Shown here in pieces: positions 32,201 to 45,732 of a DNA stretch of 64,000 nucleotides. This DNA is from Panax quinquefolius. Its lineage: Eukaryota; Streptophyta; Magnoliopsida; Apiales; Araliaceae. Each line of letters begins with the position of its first letter. The stretch's first letter is position 1. The DNA lies in assembly GCA_020205615.1 (NCBI GenBank), contig JAINUW010000418.1, forward strand, positions 297,778 to 361,777, given 5' to 3'. The notes under the pieces are model-generated. The model was not told where the DNA came from and did no database searches. It saw only the letters and a list, made by a program, of their open reading frames with translations. Position numbers and translations under genes: made by a program.

Positions 32201-34545
32201 TGTGACACCCCCAAATCTAGGTACTTCATTCCCACAAGATTTGGTGTTCACTATCCAATCATTCATATCTATCTACCCAAGTATAATAAAATTAAATCAT
32301 AAATCCTCCCTTTAAATAGGGTTACATCATTAAATAAAAATCTTCCAAGGTTTTCTAACCTTGATCATCATATAAGTGCGGAAATAAAATTATTACATCG
32401 CATCATTAATTAAATGTCTATCATCATAACAATAAATGTAAATTACAAATCTTCATCACTTGTACATTTTTCCCTTTCTTTTGCTAGTTGAAGGCTCATT
32501 TACCTTCTCAACTTTAGCTGCAACAATTATATTTAAGCAAGAGTGAGCAAAACAATTGCTCACTAGATATAGCAATGACTCAACAAGATAATAATAATTG
32601 CCCATGAATAGGCTCATTAAAACTGAATAGTACTCTGTCAATGATAACCAAAGTCTGGAATCAAAATATGAAATATATATCTGAGGGTCATAAGACCATG
32701 AACTATGTCCACAGTTGCGAGTAATCTTTCAACTCCAACTTTAACAGTTATAAGACTATAAGGACTCCTCGTACTTAGGGGGATCAGCCCTTTCGTACAA
32801 TGTATTGTGCACAAACATTTCAACACTAATCGTAAATTATCCCTTAATAATAGGGTTGTTCATCTTAGTATTTAGAGTACAAGTCTGCACCAAAGAAAGT
32901 TTGGTTTGGATAAGCTGCCAAGGGTAATTTGAAGTTTAACGATCATCAACTAGAGGACTAGTTGAATCAATAGTGTTTGATAACACAACAGTTGATCAAT
33001 AGTAACATAATATGGAACAATGAATAAGTGTAAGAGATCTAACTATATCTTGAACTCATGCTTAGAAACAACTACAATGCATAAGTATTGTATGACAATA
33101 AACCTTGCTTGAATAATATTAAGCTAGGACTATGAATTATTGAATATACATTAAGTAATAGCAAGCTGAAAATAAAGCTTGCTCATTATGAGAATAGCTT
33201 GTATCAAGTATATGAAATAATATAATTCAACATTAGAAATTAGAATTCAAGAAAATTGCATTCATAATACACGTAGGACAATAAAGAAATTTGTCTCACA
33301 ATAAACAAGTTAGAATACATCAATAAATATTGGAATTCAAAACTTGCTCGAATAAAGTTAAAGTCATAGCTAGCTTGCTCAAATAATGACTAGGAATACA
33401 AGAGTTTGCTTAATGAAAGTTTAAAGTAAGAAACTTGCTTAATATAAAAAGATAAGGTTTAGAAACTTGCTCAACGTAAATGTAGAGTTAGAAACTTGCC
33501 TCAAGCATAAGCTATAATATTAGACTCACGTTCACCTACACATAGGTTTAGAACCACAATACCTATTAGATATGCTAACATACCATAACATGTACATTTC
33601 TAGCTAAACTTATCATTTTAGCACAAGTCTTATGCTTCTATACAAATATCAGAAATTTCAAGTGTTAACCTTCACAACACTTGTTTACTATTCATCATGC
33701 TCACTAAGTCTAATATGCCACATTCATTACTTACTAATCATTTGAAACTTTAAATATACTAACCACATAACACAACTCTGTTTTAACCTTGTTGTTACGT
33801 TTTTATCATACTAACATATGATTGGACCAAGGTATGTTGCTATCCCATAATTGCAGCAACAACGAAGTCCTTTGTCCCAAACCGAGGGGGTATGGTGGCA
33901 ATTTGCGCCATACATAGGTCTGGGATCGGTAAGCTCGCTCATTTTTAGCCTTGCTTGGCACCGGTAGCAATTGCATTTAGTACCGTGAAGAAAGCATGAA
34001 AGCAGTATGAATAGTAGCCGACTTTATCCCACCAACAACGAATTTCATCCACTAAACAGTAATATTATCACGAACAATTGATATAAAACCATCATAAACA
34101 TGTTTGCCAACATATTCCTCAACATAGAACAATTTAACAACAATTATACTAGTTTAATTTCCTCAAATTCCCTCTTTTCATATAAAACTTCATTTTTTGA
34201 TATCTCTTACAAAAATCAACACTGTAAACACAATTCTTGTCCAAATTGCTTCGTTCAAATTACGTTATCTTCGTTTCTTAATTAACTAGCATAAACAAAC
34301 TTCAATTTGCAGTTTAGCATACGAATTGACCATCAAAGTTAATACTTTCATAAGCCACATAAGAAAATATTCATACAAACATACACTATCATTATTTTTC
34401 TACTTTTATCCGAAATTAACATGCAATTTCCTTGTTTGAACATAAACTCTACCATTATATCACATATAACCACCATAATTTAGTTATATAACAACAATTT
34501 TGAAAGGATTAGAATTTACAGAACATAAACAAAATTTTGTCGTAA

Positions 34546-34586
<41 letters not shown>

Positions 34587-35466
34587 TAAGGTTATGAAAA
34601 AACAAATATCTTTTGTTGCTTAAGAAATCCTTGCTAATCAACTACTAATTACTTTGAAAACTCAGAACTACTTCACAATTCTCTCAAGTTCTCTCTCAGG
34701 TTTCTCTCTGAACTCTCAAACTTAGCAAATGGCCAAAACCCAACTGATATGCGTAGCATACAAAAACTAATATAACCTTAATACTACTACTAATTGTAAT
34801 ATCTGTTACAAACTAACGTATAACTTATTAATATATTACATTTATTATTTTATTTATTTTATTTACTTTATTTATAATTCAAAATTCAAAAATTAATAAT
34901 CCAAAAGTCATAAGGCTTTGTTTGGAAAAACCCTTTAAATATTAAAGACTTAATATTTTAAGCCTTGTTTGGTTTAAATAAATTTAAAGCTACTTTAATT
35001 AATTTAATAAACAATTTATTTTATACTTTATAATTACATCTTATTTATTTGGATTTCTATATCCAACATTAATCAAATAGATTAATTACATAGTATATTT
35101 TAAATAAATTTTCCATTTTAACGAATATCAAGAAATTATAATTTCATTATAATTTTATCTAATAATTTAACATATCATTTAAATTATGAAATCAACACAA
35201 TAATATAATATCTCATGTTATATTACAACTCTCTAAATTATACGTTAATTAAATTTAGAACACTATCTAATAAATTTAGATTCGTAAATATTTATTAACA
35301 ACCATCACATCAATAAATATTTAATCAACAATAAACACCAAAAATAAATATTTATATAATTCAATAAATATTTAAATTATAATTTGAAATTTCGGATTGT
35401 TACATCCTTCCCTCCTTACAAGGATTATGTCCCCAGAATCACAACTCAAACAATCAAACTGTCACA
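32201..35466 (-). repeat. Element D left LTR (3' LTR)
   Basis: 3.27 kb from TGTGACACCCCC to CTGTCACA. It holds an (AT)18 microsatellite at 34549-34585, replaced in the right LTR by a mixed AT/AC tract. Block 33870-34045 is the divergent GC-richer segment, while flanking parts are nearly identical to the right LTR. Confidence 0.9.
34549..34585. repeat. AT microsatellite in D left LTR
   Basis: About 18 uninterrupted AT units. Confidence 0.95.
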
Positions 35467-35480
35467 TTCTTCCCTTTTTA
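35467..35480 (-). promoter_or_regulatory. Polypurine tract of element D
   Basis: Sense strand reads TAAAAAGGGAAGAA directly before LTR start TGTGACAG. Confidence 0.75.
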
Positions 35481-35513
35481 TAAAGATTCTGTCCCCACAA
35501 TCGAAGACAAAGA

Positions 35514-35969
35514 CTAAACAAATAACTCAGGGTAATTCTTCATTATTTTCGCTTCGAGTTCCCACGTAGCCTCTTTGACATTGTGGTTTCTCCATACCAC
35601 CTTCACAGAAGGTATCACTTTATTCCTGAGCACTTGTTCTTTCCTGTCGACTATCTAGATAGGAATCTCTTTATAAGACAAATCTTTACTGAACTGCAAC
35701 GGTTCATACTCGATCACATGCTTGTAATCGGGTTTATACGGTCACAACACCGACACATGAAAAACATTGTGCACATGTTATAATTTTAGAGGTAAAGCTA
35801 CCTCATAAGCCACTTCTCCCACTTTTCGTAGAATCTCGAAAGGTCCAATAAACCTTGGGCTTAGCTTTCCCTTCTTGCCGAAACGAATTTTCCCCATCCA
35901 AGGAGAAACTTTCAGGAACACGAAATTTCCTGCTTCAAATTCACGATTCTGCCAATGTTGATCAACATA
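35514..35969 (-). pseudogene. Element D integrase C-terminus and chromodomain
   Basis: The C-terminal domain lies next to the integrase core. The tail is an intact chromodomain end: VVWRNHNVKEATWELEAKI, then MKNYPELFV and a stop at 35514-35516. This is the normal pol terminus of plant chromoviruses and supports a Tekay/Del-like placement. The middle (35640-35800) has stops in every frame that would join the two ends, so it is broken. It lies just before the purine tract. Confidence 0.8.
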
Positions 35970-36780
35970 CTATTTCTGTCGATCTTTAGCAGCTACTAGT
36001 CTTGCTTTGATGAGTTTGATAATTTTAGGGGTCTGCTGTACCAGTTTTAGCCCTAGCAGTTGACGTTCACCAACTTCATCCCAGCATAGTGGAGTTCTAT
36101 ATTTTCTGCTATCTAATGCCTCGTATGGCGGCATGCCAATGCTTGCATGGTAACTATTATTGTATGCAAATTCCACCAATGGTAGATGATCATCGCAGTT
36201 CCCTTTGAAATCCATGATGCACGCTCTAAGCATATTTTTTAGCGTCTGGATTGTTCGTTCGCTTTGCTCATCAGTTTGCGGATGATATGTTGTGCTCATC
36301 TTCAGTTGTGTTCCCATGCATTCTTACAATTTCTTCCAAAAATTTGATGTGAACCTCGGGTCTCGATCTGACACTATTAATATTGGAACTCCATGTCTTG
36401 AGATGATCTCTTTAACGTATAGCTTCGCTAGCTGATCAAGATTAAACCTGATCTTTATTGGCAAAAAGTGTGCAGATTTTGTCATTCTGTCCACTATCAC
36501 CCATATCGCATCGTATCCTTTTTGATTCGCTGGAAGGCCTACCACAAAATCCATTGTGATATGCTCCCATTTCCATTTCGGTATTTCTAACGGTTGGAGT
36601 AATCTGCTTGGTCTTTGATGCTCTGCCTTCACTTTCTGACATGTCAAGCACTTTGCAACGCATTTTGCGACGTCTCTTTTCATATTTGGCCACCAAAAAT
36701 GTCGCCGCAAATCTTGATAAATTTTCGTACTTCTCGGATGAATCGAATATCTTGAGTTATGAGCTTTTGTCAAGATGTCT
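35970..36780 (-). pseudogene. Element D integrase, zinc region and core
   Basis: Two open pieces, 36324-36773 and 35970-36317, join with one break near 36320. Motifs: [22 protein letters not shown], Asp in [12 protein letters not shown], Asp in VSDRDPRF, and Glu in QSERTIQTL. All zinc and catalytic residues are visible; only the break separates the second Asp from Glu. Very close to the C integrase in protein sequence. Confidence 0.85.
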
Positions 36781-36815
36781 TCTTTAATATCTTGTACTGT
36801 TAGAACCCAAATTCG

Positions 36816-37470
36816 TCACTCGAATCTTAGCATTCCCTCAGTATCAACCGTGTACTTTACTTCCTTTCCCTCGACCACACTTTCTCTTATTTTTCTGCAT
36901 TCCTCATCCTGCAGTTGAGCGTTCTTCACTTTGTCCATCAAACTTGGACTGGCTTCCATCTGGTATAATTTTTCATCGGATTCTTTTGGAAATTTGATTT
37001 CTAACTCTAACCTTGCTATTGCTGAAATAAGCTCCTCCTTATCAGTTAACAACATCAACTTCTCTCAGCCTTTCCTACTCAAGGCATCTGTAACAACATT
37101 TACTTTGCCTGGATGATAAAAGATCTCACAATCGTAATCCTTTAGCAATTCCATCCATCTCCTTTGTCGCATGTTCAGGTCCTTCTGTGTGAAAATATAC
37201 TTCAGACTCTTATGGTCTGTGTAGATCTCATATTTTTCTCCATAGAGATAGTGTCTCCATATTTTCAAAGCAAACACAACCGCCACCAACTCTAAATCAT
37301 GAGTTGGATACCCTTTTTTGTAGTATTTCAATTGCCTTGATGCATACGCGATGACTTTGCCATTTTGCATAAGGACACAACCCAAACCCTTGTGTGAAGC
37401 ATCATTATACACTACAAAATTTCCTGTATTATCTGGTAATAACAACACAGGTGCCACACTTAACTTTTTT
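36816..37470 (-). pseudogene. Element D RNase H
   Basis: The open piece 37065-37457 contains the whole RNase H fold: [19 protein letters not shown], then [33 protein letters not shown] and ADALSR-like end (TDALSRKG). It keeps the catalytic-type Asp and Glu positions. A further open piece at 36816-37058 is the linker to integrase. Confidence 0.83.
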
Positions 37471-38395
37471 TTAATTATTGGAAACTTTCTTCACACTTCT
37501 CCGTGCAAACAAATTTTACAGTTTTTCTTGTCTAATTTGTCAACGGAGTGGCAATTTGGAAAAATACTGAATAAACCGTTTGTAATAACCTGCCAATCCT
37601 AAGAAACTTCTTACTTCTGATGGAGTTCTTGGTGGTTCTCAATTTATCACAGCTTCGACTTTTGATGGATCTACAGAAATCCCATCATTATCAATTACAT
37701 GCCCTGGAAATTGTACACGTTCTAGCCAAAATTCACATTTAGAGAATTTCGCGTATAACTTTTCTTTTCTTAACGTCTCCAACGTCAGACGTAAGTTCCA
37801 CGTGTTCTTCTTTGAGATTTAGAGTACACTAGAATATCATCGATAAATACCACCACAAACTTGTCTAAAAATGGTTTAAAAACCATGTTCATAAAATCCA
37901 TGAACGCTGCAGGGGTGTTTGTCAAACCAAAAGACATCACCAAAAATTAGTAATGTTCATAACGAGTTTAGAATGTCGTCTTTAGTACATCCTCCTTCCT
38001 TACTTTCAAATGGTGATACCCACTTCTCAAATTTATTTTTGAGAATTATCTAGCACCCTTCAATTGATTAAACAAGTCATCTATTCTTGGCAACAGATAT
38101 TTGTTTTTAATAGTGACTTTGTTTAATTCTCTATAATCAATGCAAAGATGCATTGACCCATCCTTCTTCACGAACAACACCGGCGCACCCCACGGTGATA
38201 CACTTGGCTGAATTTACTTCTTATCTAGCAGTTCTTACAGTTACACCATCAATTCCTTCATCTCTACCGGAGCCATTCTGTACGGGCCTTTGATATCGGA
38301 GCGGTTCCTGGCGCTAAGCCGATCACGAATTCGATCTCTCGGTCAGGCGGAAGTCCTGGAAAATCTTCTGGAAACACATCCACGAATTCCCTAAC
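37470..38395 (-). pseudogene. Element D reverse transcriptase (broken)
   Basis: Motifs readable in shifting frames: [14 protein letters not shown], the FIDD box [11 protein letters not shown] (FIDD at 37836-37847), and [13 protein letters not shown] sequence near 37590. Just upstream of SPWGAPV two Gln codons read TAA and the Tyr reads TAA. No open piece longer than about 80 codons remains. Confidence 0.78.
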
Positions 38396-38398
38396 CAC

Positions 38399-38960
38399 TT
38401 ATATCTCCTCTAGATTCATACCCTCCTTCTTTTGAGTATCAACTATGTAAGCTAAGTATCCTACACAGCCCTGACTCAACAACTTCTTGGCCTGCATAAT
38501 TATCAGACACTTCATTTGTCTAGGTGATTTTCTACCATGAAAAACTACCTTTGACGAAGTCACAAGGTTTACACACTTCTTTTGGCAATCAATTATTGCT
38601 CCATAAATGAATAACCAATCCATTCCCAATATAACGTCAAACTCTCCAAGTTTTATCAGGATTAAATCTACTTTCATAACATTCTCCTTAATGTTCACCC
38701 TACAGTTCTTATATACGAACCTAACAGGAATCACTTCCCTATTTGCAATTTCTATGCTTAAAGGGAAATTCAACTCTTCACTAGGTATTTCTAACTTCTT
38801 AGCAAATTCATCAGATATAAACGAGCAAGTAGCACCTGAATCAAATAATACATATGTATTTATATCATTGATTGGGATAATACCTAACACGACATCTTTT
38901 AACTGCACCGCGTCCTGCACCGTCATATTGAAGGTTCTTGCTGTGGGCTTATTTGTTAAC
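38399..38960 (-). pseudogene. Element D aspartic protease
   Basis: Open for 175 codons. Active site VLFDSGATCSFISDEFAKKL is canonical, unlike the DSGDT of element C. Then FDVILGMDWLFIYGAIIDCQ, and the linker RQ-like segment QGCVGYLAYIVDTQKK. It is the most complete protease in the window. Confidence 0.85.
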
Positions 38961-39049
38961 GTTGGCCCAGCAATAGTCAGCGCACCTCCACTAGCATTTC
39001 CCTTGCTTCAATTTGTCTCACCAGTTTTCTTCTTTGAACACTCATGAGC

Positions 39050-40004
39050 AAAATGATCCTTCGACCAGCAGGTGTAGCAAACATTCTTCTTGGGTTGAGT
39101 GCAGTTTGGGGTAATGTGACCCTCCTAGCCACAGTTAAAACATGCCCGTTTCCCCCTTAAACACATACCCGTGTGAAACTTTCCGTATGTAGCACATGTG
39201 TCCATCTTCTTCTTCTGCTGGTTACCTTGCTGATTCCCATCTCCCATATTTTCATTCCCCTTTTTTTTTTTTAATTTTTGTTGCCATTTCCACGTTACTA
39301 CCTCCACCATTTTTAGCTTCACCTTCATTCTTCTTCTTCCTCTACTCTTGGTTGTGTTTTGTTACAGCCTCGCCTCCACTTTCAACGAGAATTGCTTTCT
39401 CAAGCACCGCTGCAAACGTCTTAAACTAGAACATGGAAACCCTGTTGTATAACCAGGGCTTCAGTCCCTGCTCGAATCTCTTTGCCTTGCGCTCATTCGT
39501 ATTCACTTGATATGGAGCAAACCCTTAACTCGTTGAAATATTACGACATACTCCGACACTTGTCGTTGTGCCACTTGATTCTTCAGCTGTACCTCCATCT
39601 GATTCTTTGAACTTTCTGGAAAATAGGTCTCAAAGAATATTTCCTTGAACCTTTCCCAAGACATTACCCCTTGACCTCCTCGGGTTTTATTATCTTGCCA
39701 CCAATAACTCGCCTCTGTTTTTCAACATGAATGTTGCAAAAGCAGTCTTCTGGTTATCCTCTACCCTAGCAACATCAAGAACCTTCTCTATTTCCACGAT
39801 CCAGGTATGTGCCTCAACCGGATTCATGGACCCATGGAATTCTTGTGGCCCAATCGCCTTGAAATCCTTAAATGTCGTAGCTTAATTATGTGGCTGATTA
39901 TGTAATGCTCACGTCAGTAGCGTTAGGAATTGCTGAACTGGATTATCCTCAGCATTGTTGCTATTCTCAGGGTTCCTTTGTCGTGGTTGGCGTCTTGGAG
40001 GCAT
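39050..40004 (-). pseudogene. Element D gag (broken)
   Basis: Starts MPPRRQPRQR at 40004 and follows the C gag through capsid, basic linker and zinc knuckles. The knuckle region reads CATYGKFHTGMC, then CFNCG followed by a stop where Gln is expected, then CYTCWSKDHFAHEC. Multiple stops break the capsid. The leader upstream holds ORF0. Confidence 0.78.
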
Positions 40005-40305
40005 TTTTTGTTAAAATACACCCATTAGATTCTATTCAACCTCTTAAGTATTATATACTTAAGTTGTTCATCATAATAGATTATCACATAACACATAACA
40101 CTTTGAATAAAACAATAACTTTTATTCATTCATAATCTTTAAAAAAACATCAAAACAATAGCATCAACTTTGCTATTTACATTACTTTCTGAACTACAAA
40201 AGTTGCGGGATTACTTCATCATCATCACATCCCATTGGTTATATCATACCCGGGATTTACATCTTATTTACTCACTAATCACAAAATAATTACATTTATG
40301 ACATT

Positions 40306-41051
40306 CTATTAAAATGTTGCGTAGCCTTACGACGCTCCTCTTCCATAATCAGAACATTGTTCGGCGATCTAATATGTATGATGGAAGCGTCTCGAACTTA
40401 ATCGGATAACACATGACCTAACCTTGAGCTCGATTGATCACGGTGTTGAATACGTTATTCATCTCTTCCATCTTCATCCTCTTTGCTTGTTCGTCTCTCT
40501 CTGCTATTCTGTCTCATTGATAAACTTCATTGTACGCGTCTTCAGCTCTTTCCCTCTTAGTAGATTCCTCTTTCAACTTGTTCTTCAACTCTGCAATCTC
40601 TGCTATCATTCGCTCGTTCTCTCCTTCAGTGTGGACCAACTTCTCTTCAACATTATTCAGACGTTCCTCTCGATCCTGGATCTCGTCGTCTTACGTGCCT
40701 TATCGAGGTGCATTGTTTCACTACTATCTCTTGCAACTCCTCGATGGTATCTTCAAGTTCCACATTGCGGTCGTATACCTTGTCGTACATACGGGCAACA
40801 ATCGAGTTAAGTGGAAGTTCTTCTTCTTCATCCTCCTCATCCGACTGTGGCAACTCAACAGGGTCCTCTTCGTCCGTCTCTATCTCATCATCTGCAGCAT
40901 GTATTCTCTCCTGCTCAACTACTGTGACCAACGGAGTTGTCTCCTATGGCAGTAGTTGTTCCCAAATCACCTTAATATCTCGAGACTCCTCCTCTCTAGG
41001 CATCTGGGAACCTTCCTCCCTATCTTGACTGAATCCTCCTATATTAGCCAT
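40306..41051 (-). pseudogene. ORF0 of element D: acidic coiled-coil ORF between PBS and gag
   Basis: Leader ORF equivalent to 21180-21912 in C. It starts MANIGGFSQDREEGSQM, has a stop after about 35 codons (LLP then TAG), an open acidic segment at 40653-40931 (DDEIETDEEDPVELPQSDEE), LPLNSIVARMYDKVYDRNVE, which matches PPNSIDAEMYDALYDHNV in C, and after frame changes ends with YPIKFETLPSYILDRRTM. Motif order and spacing agree with C. Function unknown. Confidence 0.6.
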
Positions 41052-41237
41052 CCTGTCAACCAAATTTTAAGTTTTAGTTACAAATCATTACTACTCGACA
41101 CTCATGAGCATATATATTATAATCATATAAGCACATAAGTGTTTTATTACTTCTTCCTTAAAACTCGATAAGAGTTTATCACTATCTTTCAAAGGTTACT
41201 TCCTAAGACTTTTCCCACCTAAGGTTCATAACCTAAA

Positions 41238-41249
41238 GCTTTGATACCA
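41238..41249 (-). promoter_or_regulatory. Primer binding site of element D
   Basis: Minus strand reads TGGTATCAAAGC, one base from the perfect initiator-Met tRNA complement, close to the LTR at 41253. Confidence 0.8.
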
Positions 41250-41252
41250 ACC

Positions 41253-44200
41253 TGTGACACCCCCAAATCTAGGTACTTCATTCCCACAAGATTTGGTGTT
41301 CACTATCCAATCATTCATATCTATCTACCCAAGTATAATAAAATTAAATCATAAATCCTCCCTTTAAATAGGGTTACATCATTAAATAAAAATCTTCCCA
41401 GGTTGTCTAACCTTAATCATCATATAAGTGCGGAAATAAAATTATTACATCACATCATTAATTAAATGTGTATCATCACAACAATAAATGTAAATTACAA
41501 GTCCTCATCACTTGTACATTTTTCCCTTTCCTTTGCTAGATGAAGGCTCATCTACCTTCTCAACTTTAGCTGCAACAATTATATTTAAGCAAGAGTGAGC
41601 AAGACAATTTCTCACTAGATATAGCAATGAGACAACAAGATAATAATAATTGCCCATGAATATGCTCATCAAAACTAAATAGTACTCTGTCAATAATAAC
41701 CAAAGACTGGAATCAAAATATGGAATATATATCTGAGGGTCATAAGACCACGAACTATGTCCACAGTTGCGGGTAATCTTTCTACTCCAACTTTAACAGT
41801 CATAAGACTATAACGACTCCTCGTACTTAGGGGGATCAGCCCTTCGTACAATGTATTGTGCACAAACATTTCAACGCTAAGCGTAAATTATCCCCTAATA
41901 ATAGGGTTGTTCATCTCAGTATTTAGAGTACAAGTTCGCACCAAAGAAAGTTTGGTTTGGATAAGCTGCCAAAGGTAATTTGAAGTTTAACGATCATCAA
42001 CTAGAGGACTAGTTGAATCAATAGTGTTTGATAACACAACAGTTGATCAATAGTAACATAATATGGAACAATGAATAAGTGTAAGCGAACTAACTATATC
42101 TTGAACTCATGCTTAGAAACAACTACAAAGCATAAATATTGTATGACAATACACCTTGCTTGAATAATATTAAGCTAGGACTATGAATTATTGAATATAC
42201 ATTAAGTAACAAGCTGAAAATAAAGCTTGCTCATTATGAGAATAGCTTGTATCAAGTAAATGAAATAATATAATTCAACATTAGAAATTAGAATTCAAGA
42301 AAATTGCATTCATAATACAAGAAGGACAATAAAGAAATTTGTCTAACAATAAACAAGTTAGAATACGTCAATAAATATTGGAATTCAAAACTTGCTCGAA
42401 TAAAGTTAAAGTCATAGCTAGCTTGCTCAAATAATGATTAGAAATACAAGAGTTCGCTTAATGAAAGTTTAAAGTAAGAAACTTGCTTAATATAAAAAGA
42501 TAATGTTTAGAAACTTGCTCAACGTAAATGTAGAGTTAGAAAACTTGTCTCGAGCGTAAGTTATAATATTAAACTCACGTTCACCTACACATAGGTTTAG
42601 AACCACAATACCTATTAGATATGCTAACATACCATAACATGTACATTTCTAGCTAAACATATCATTTTAGCACAAGTCTTATGCTACTATACAAATATCA
42701 GAAATTTCAAGTGTTAACCTTCACAACACCTGTTTAATATTCATCATGCTCACTAAGTCTAATATGCCACCTTCATTAGTTACTAATCATTTGAAACTTT
42801 AAATTTACTAACCACATAAGACAACTCTGTTTTAACCTTATTGTTACGTGTTTATCATACTAACACATCATTGTACCAAGGTATGTTGTTATCCCATAAC
42901 TGCAGTAACAACAGAAGTCACTGTCCCAAACCAGGGTATTAAGAATTTGCATCATACATAGAGTGCAGGACCCGGTATATTCTTGCGTAGTGATTTTTAG
43001 CCTTGGAACCGGTAGTAGCTACGTTGATTACTTGAACGACGAGTGAGGCATAGGAGCGATGGCGGCTTATGAGCGATGAGTTGACTTTAGCCCAACAACC
43101 ACGAATTTCATGAATAATTGATACAAAACCATCATAAACATGTTTGCCAACATATTCCTCAACATAAAACAATTTAACAATAATTATACTAGTTTAATTT
43201 CCTCAAATTCCATATTTTCATATAAAACTTCATTTTTTCATATCTCTTACAATAATCAACACTGTAAACACAATTCTTGTCGAAATTGCTTCGTTCAAAT
43301 TACGTTATCATCGTTTCTTAATGAACTAGTAGAAAAAAGCTTCAATTTGCAGTTTAGCATACGAATTGACCATCAAAATTAATACTTTCATAAGCCAGAT
43401 AAGAAAATATTCATACAAACATACACTGTCATTATTTTTCTACTGTTATCCGAAATTAGCATGCAATTTCCTTGTTTGAACATAAACCCTAGCATTAAAT
43501 CACATATAACCACCATAATTTAGTTATATAACAACAATTTTGAAAGGATTAGAATTCACAGAACATAAACAAAATTTTGTCGTAACTCATATATGCATAC
43601 ATATATATATTTATATACACACACACACACACTAAGGTTATGATAAAATAAATACCTTTTATTTCTTAAGAAATCCTTGCTAATCAACTGCTAAGTATTT
43701 TGAAAACTCAGAACTTCTTCACAATTCTCTCAAGCTTTCTCTCAGGTTTCTCTCTGAACTCTCAGACTTTGCAAATGGCCAAAACCCAACTGATATGCGT
43801 AGAATAGAAAAATTGATATAACCTTAATACTACTACTAATTGTAATATCAGTTACAAACTAACATATAACTTATAAATATATTATATTTATTATTTACTT
43901 TATTTATAATTCAAAATTCAAAAATTAATAATCCAAAAGCCATAAGGCTATGTTTGGCAAAACCCTTTAAATATTAAAGACTTAATATTTTAAGTCTTGT
44001 TTGGTTTAAATCAATTTAAAACTACTTTAATTATTTTAATAAACAATTTAGTTTATACTTTATAATTACATCTTATTTATTTGGATTTCTATCCAACATT
44101 AATCAAATAGATTAATTACATACTATATTTTAAATAAATTTTCCATTTTAACAAATATCACAAAATTATAATTTCATTATAATTTTATCTAATAATTTAA

Positions 44201-44494
44201 TAATATCATTTAAATTATTAAATCAACACAACAATATAACATCTTATGTTATATTACAACTATCTAAATTATAAATTAATTTAATTTAGAACACTATCTA
44301 ATAAATTTAGATTCATAAATATTTATTAACAACCATCACATCAATGAATATTTAATCAACAATAAACACCTTAAATAAATATTTATATAATTCAATAAGT
44401 ATTTAAATTATAATTTGAAATTCCGAATTGTTACATCCTTCCCTCACACGGATTATGTCCCCAAAATCACAACTCAAACAATCAAATCGTCACA
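41253..44494 (-). repeat. Element D right LTR (5' LTR)
   Basis: 3.24 kb, collinear with 32201-35466. A short deletion near 44448 removes part of CCTCCTTACAAGG. Divergent block at 42917-43095; mixed AT and AC microsatellite at about 43590-43632. Confidence 0.9.
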
Positions 44495-44499
44495 TTAGT
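44495..44499. repeat. Target site duplication of element D, right (TTAGT)
   Basis: Matches 32196-32200; marks return to the interrupted host sequence. Confidence 0.9.
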
Positions 44500-44764
44500 T
44501 CTATTAGAGTCTTACCATCTTAAAGATGCTTCAAACCTAATATAGGTATTCATAGTTCATACTTTGACTTTGAGTCCTAAAGAAAGACAATGGCTAAAAA
44601 TTTCCCTAAGCATTTCATTGTTCATACATTCGTTCTTCATACCCACTATATAAGTTGCACTTTCTATTGTATTAGCTCGCACGTTTGTGTCCACGTGTGA
44701 AATTTTTTACGAAAGCCAGATAGTTCAATAAGTACATCTCAGGGAGCAAATTGTTCTTTACTTT
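44500..44764. other. Host sequence downstream of DUF3326 fragment
   Basis: Unique-looking AT-rich sequence, probably intron or spacer; no coding motif seen. Confidence 0.5.
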
Positions 44765-44922
44765 TTAAAAGAATGTAATGACCTCTTTAGCAGCTGATTT
44801 AGGACATAATGACATGCTTAGGGAAAGAGGTGATAAAGCAGGAGCATGTGCACATGGGATCCCAAAATTCTTCACTAGTAGATGGCTTATAACTGCCTCC
44901 GCTCCAGCCAAATGATCTATTC
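44765..44922 (-). pseudogene. Exon fragment of a DUF3326-type gene
   Basis: After an acceptor-like site (CTGCTAG at 44923-44929 on the minus strand) about 50 codons read GIDHLAGAEAVISHLLVKNF, then GIPCAHAPALSPLSL and CPKSAAKEV, then drift into ITFF and a stop at 44765-44767. From knowledge of the family, this matches the conserved C-terminal part of DUF3326 proteins of cyanobacteria and plant plastids, whose function is not known to me. The family normally continues after SAAEE; here the frame is lost, and no other exon is visible nearby, so this is a fragment or pseudogene. Confidence 0.6.
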
Positions 44923-45632
44923 CTAGCAGAGAAAACAGCATAACATAGAAGAAAAATAATAAGGTTCAATGGCTATACTATTAGTAAAATAAGTCTCAAT
45001 GTCTTAGACCTGTACGACTATAGAGAAATAAGAGAGAACATTTCTGAATAATGTAGATTACCAAAAGAGGGTTTTTCTAACCTTTGGAGATACATTGACA
45101 ATCTATATTATAATAAGTTAACCAAATTGGTGTCAGGAAGCTTAGATATAATTACTTAAAGAGAGAGAGAGAGCGAGAGAGTTTAGAAGGCAAATGAAAT
45201 TTGCAGACTCAACTAAAATGTAAGAGATCCAAACATGTTAAGAAAATTATTCTAAACGACATGAAACTGTTATGGTGGAAAGAATAAGTGAGTTTTCACT
45301 AAATTTACCAGCAATTATTAAAGGATTTTATATAAACATTGAACATCCTCCTCATAAGCATTGGGTATATAATGCATCTTGTATGACTAACTACATACAT
45401 CTCACCACGAATTAAGAAGTAGTTCAATTTTTTGTTCGCTAAAACATTTTAGAGAATGAGGTGGAGATTTGCAAGTAGGTCGAGAATATAGGATGTAGTT
45501 GCAGGACAAAATAAACATAGGATGCACCCATTAAGTATATATCTAAATAAATCTTTGGCCTAAATTAAGACATTGACTTAACAATTTCCTTGTTCTAGCA
45601 CTACATTATTTCTTCCCAACATCATTATTGGA

Positions 45633-45732
<100 letters not shown>

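Larger units (their letters stand above)
32201..44494 (-). mobile_element. Element D: complete Ty3/gypsy chromovirus with TSD
   Basis: 12.3 kb, LTRs 32201-35466 and 41253-44494, flanked by TTAGT. Sense order from right: PBS, ORF0, gag, protease, RT, RNase H, integrase, chromodomain, purine tract. Structure parallels element C, with diverged nucleotide sequence. It is structurally complete, and its chromodomain tail is the best preserved in the window, but gag, RT and ORF0 carry stops and shifts. Confidence 0.92.

Noticed and set aside
39196..39429. Ser/Phe-rich plus-strand frame
   Set aside because: Antisense shadow of the basic gag linker of element D.
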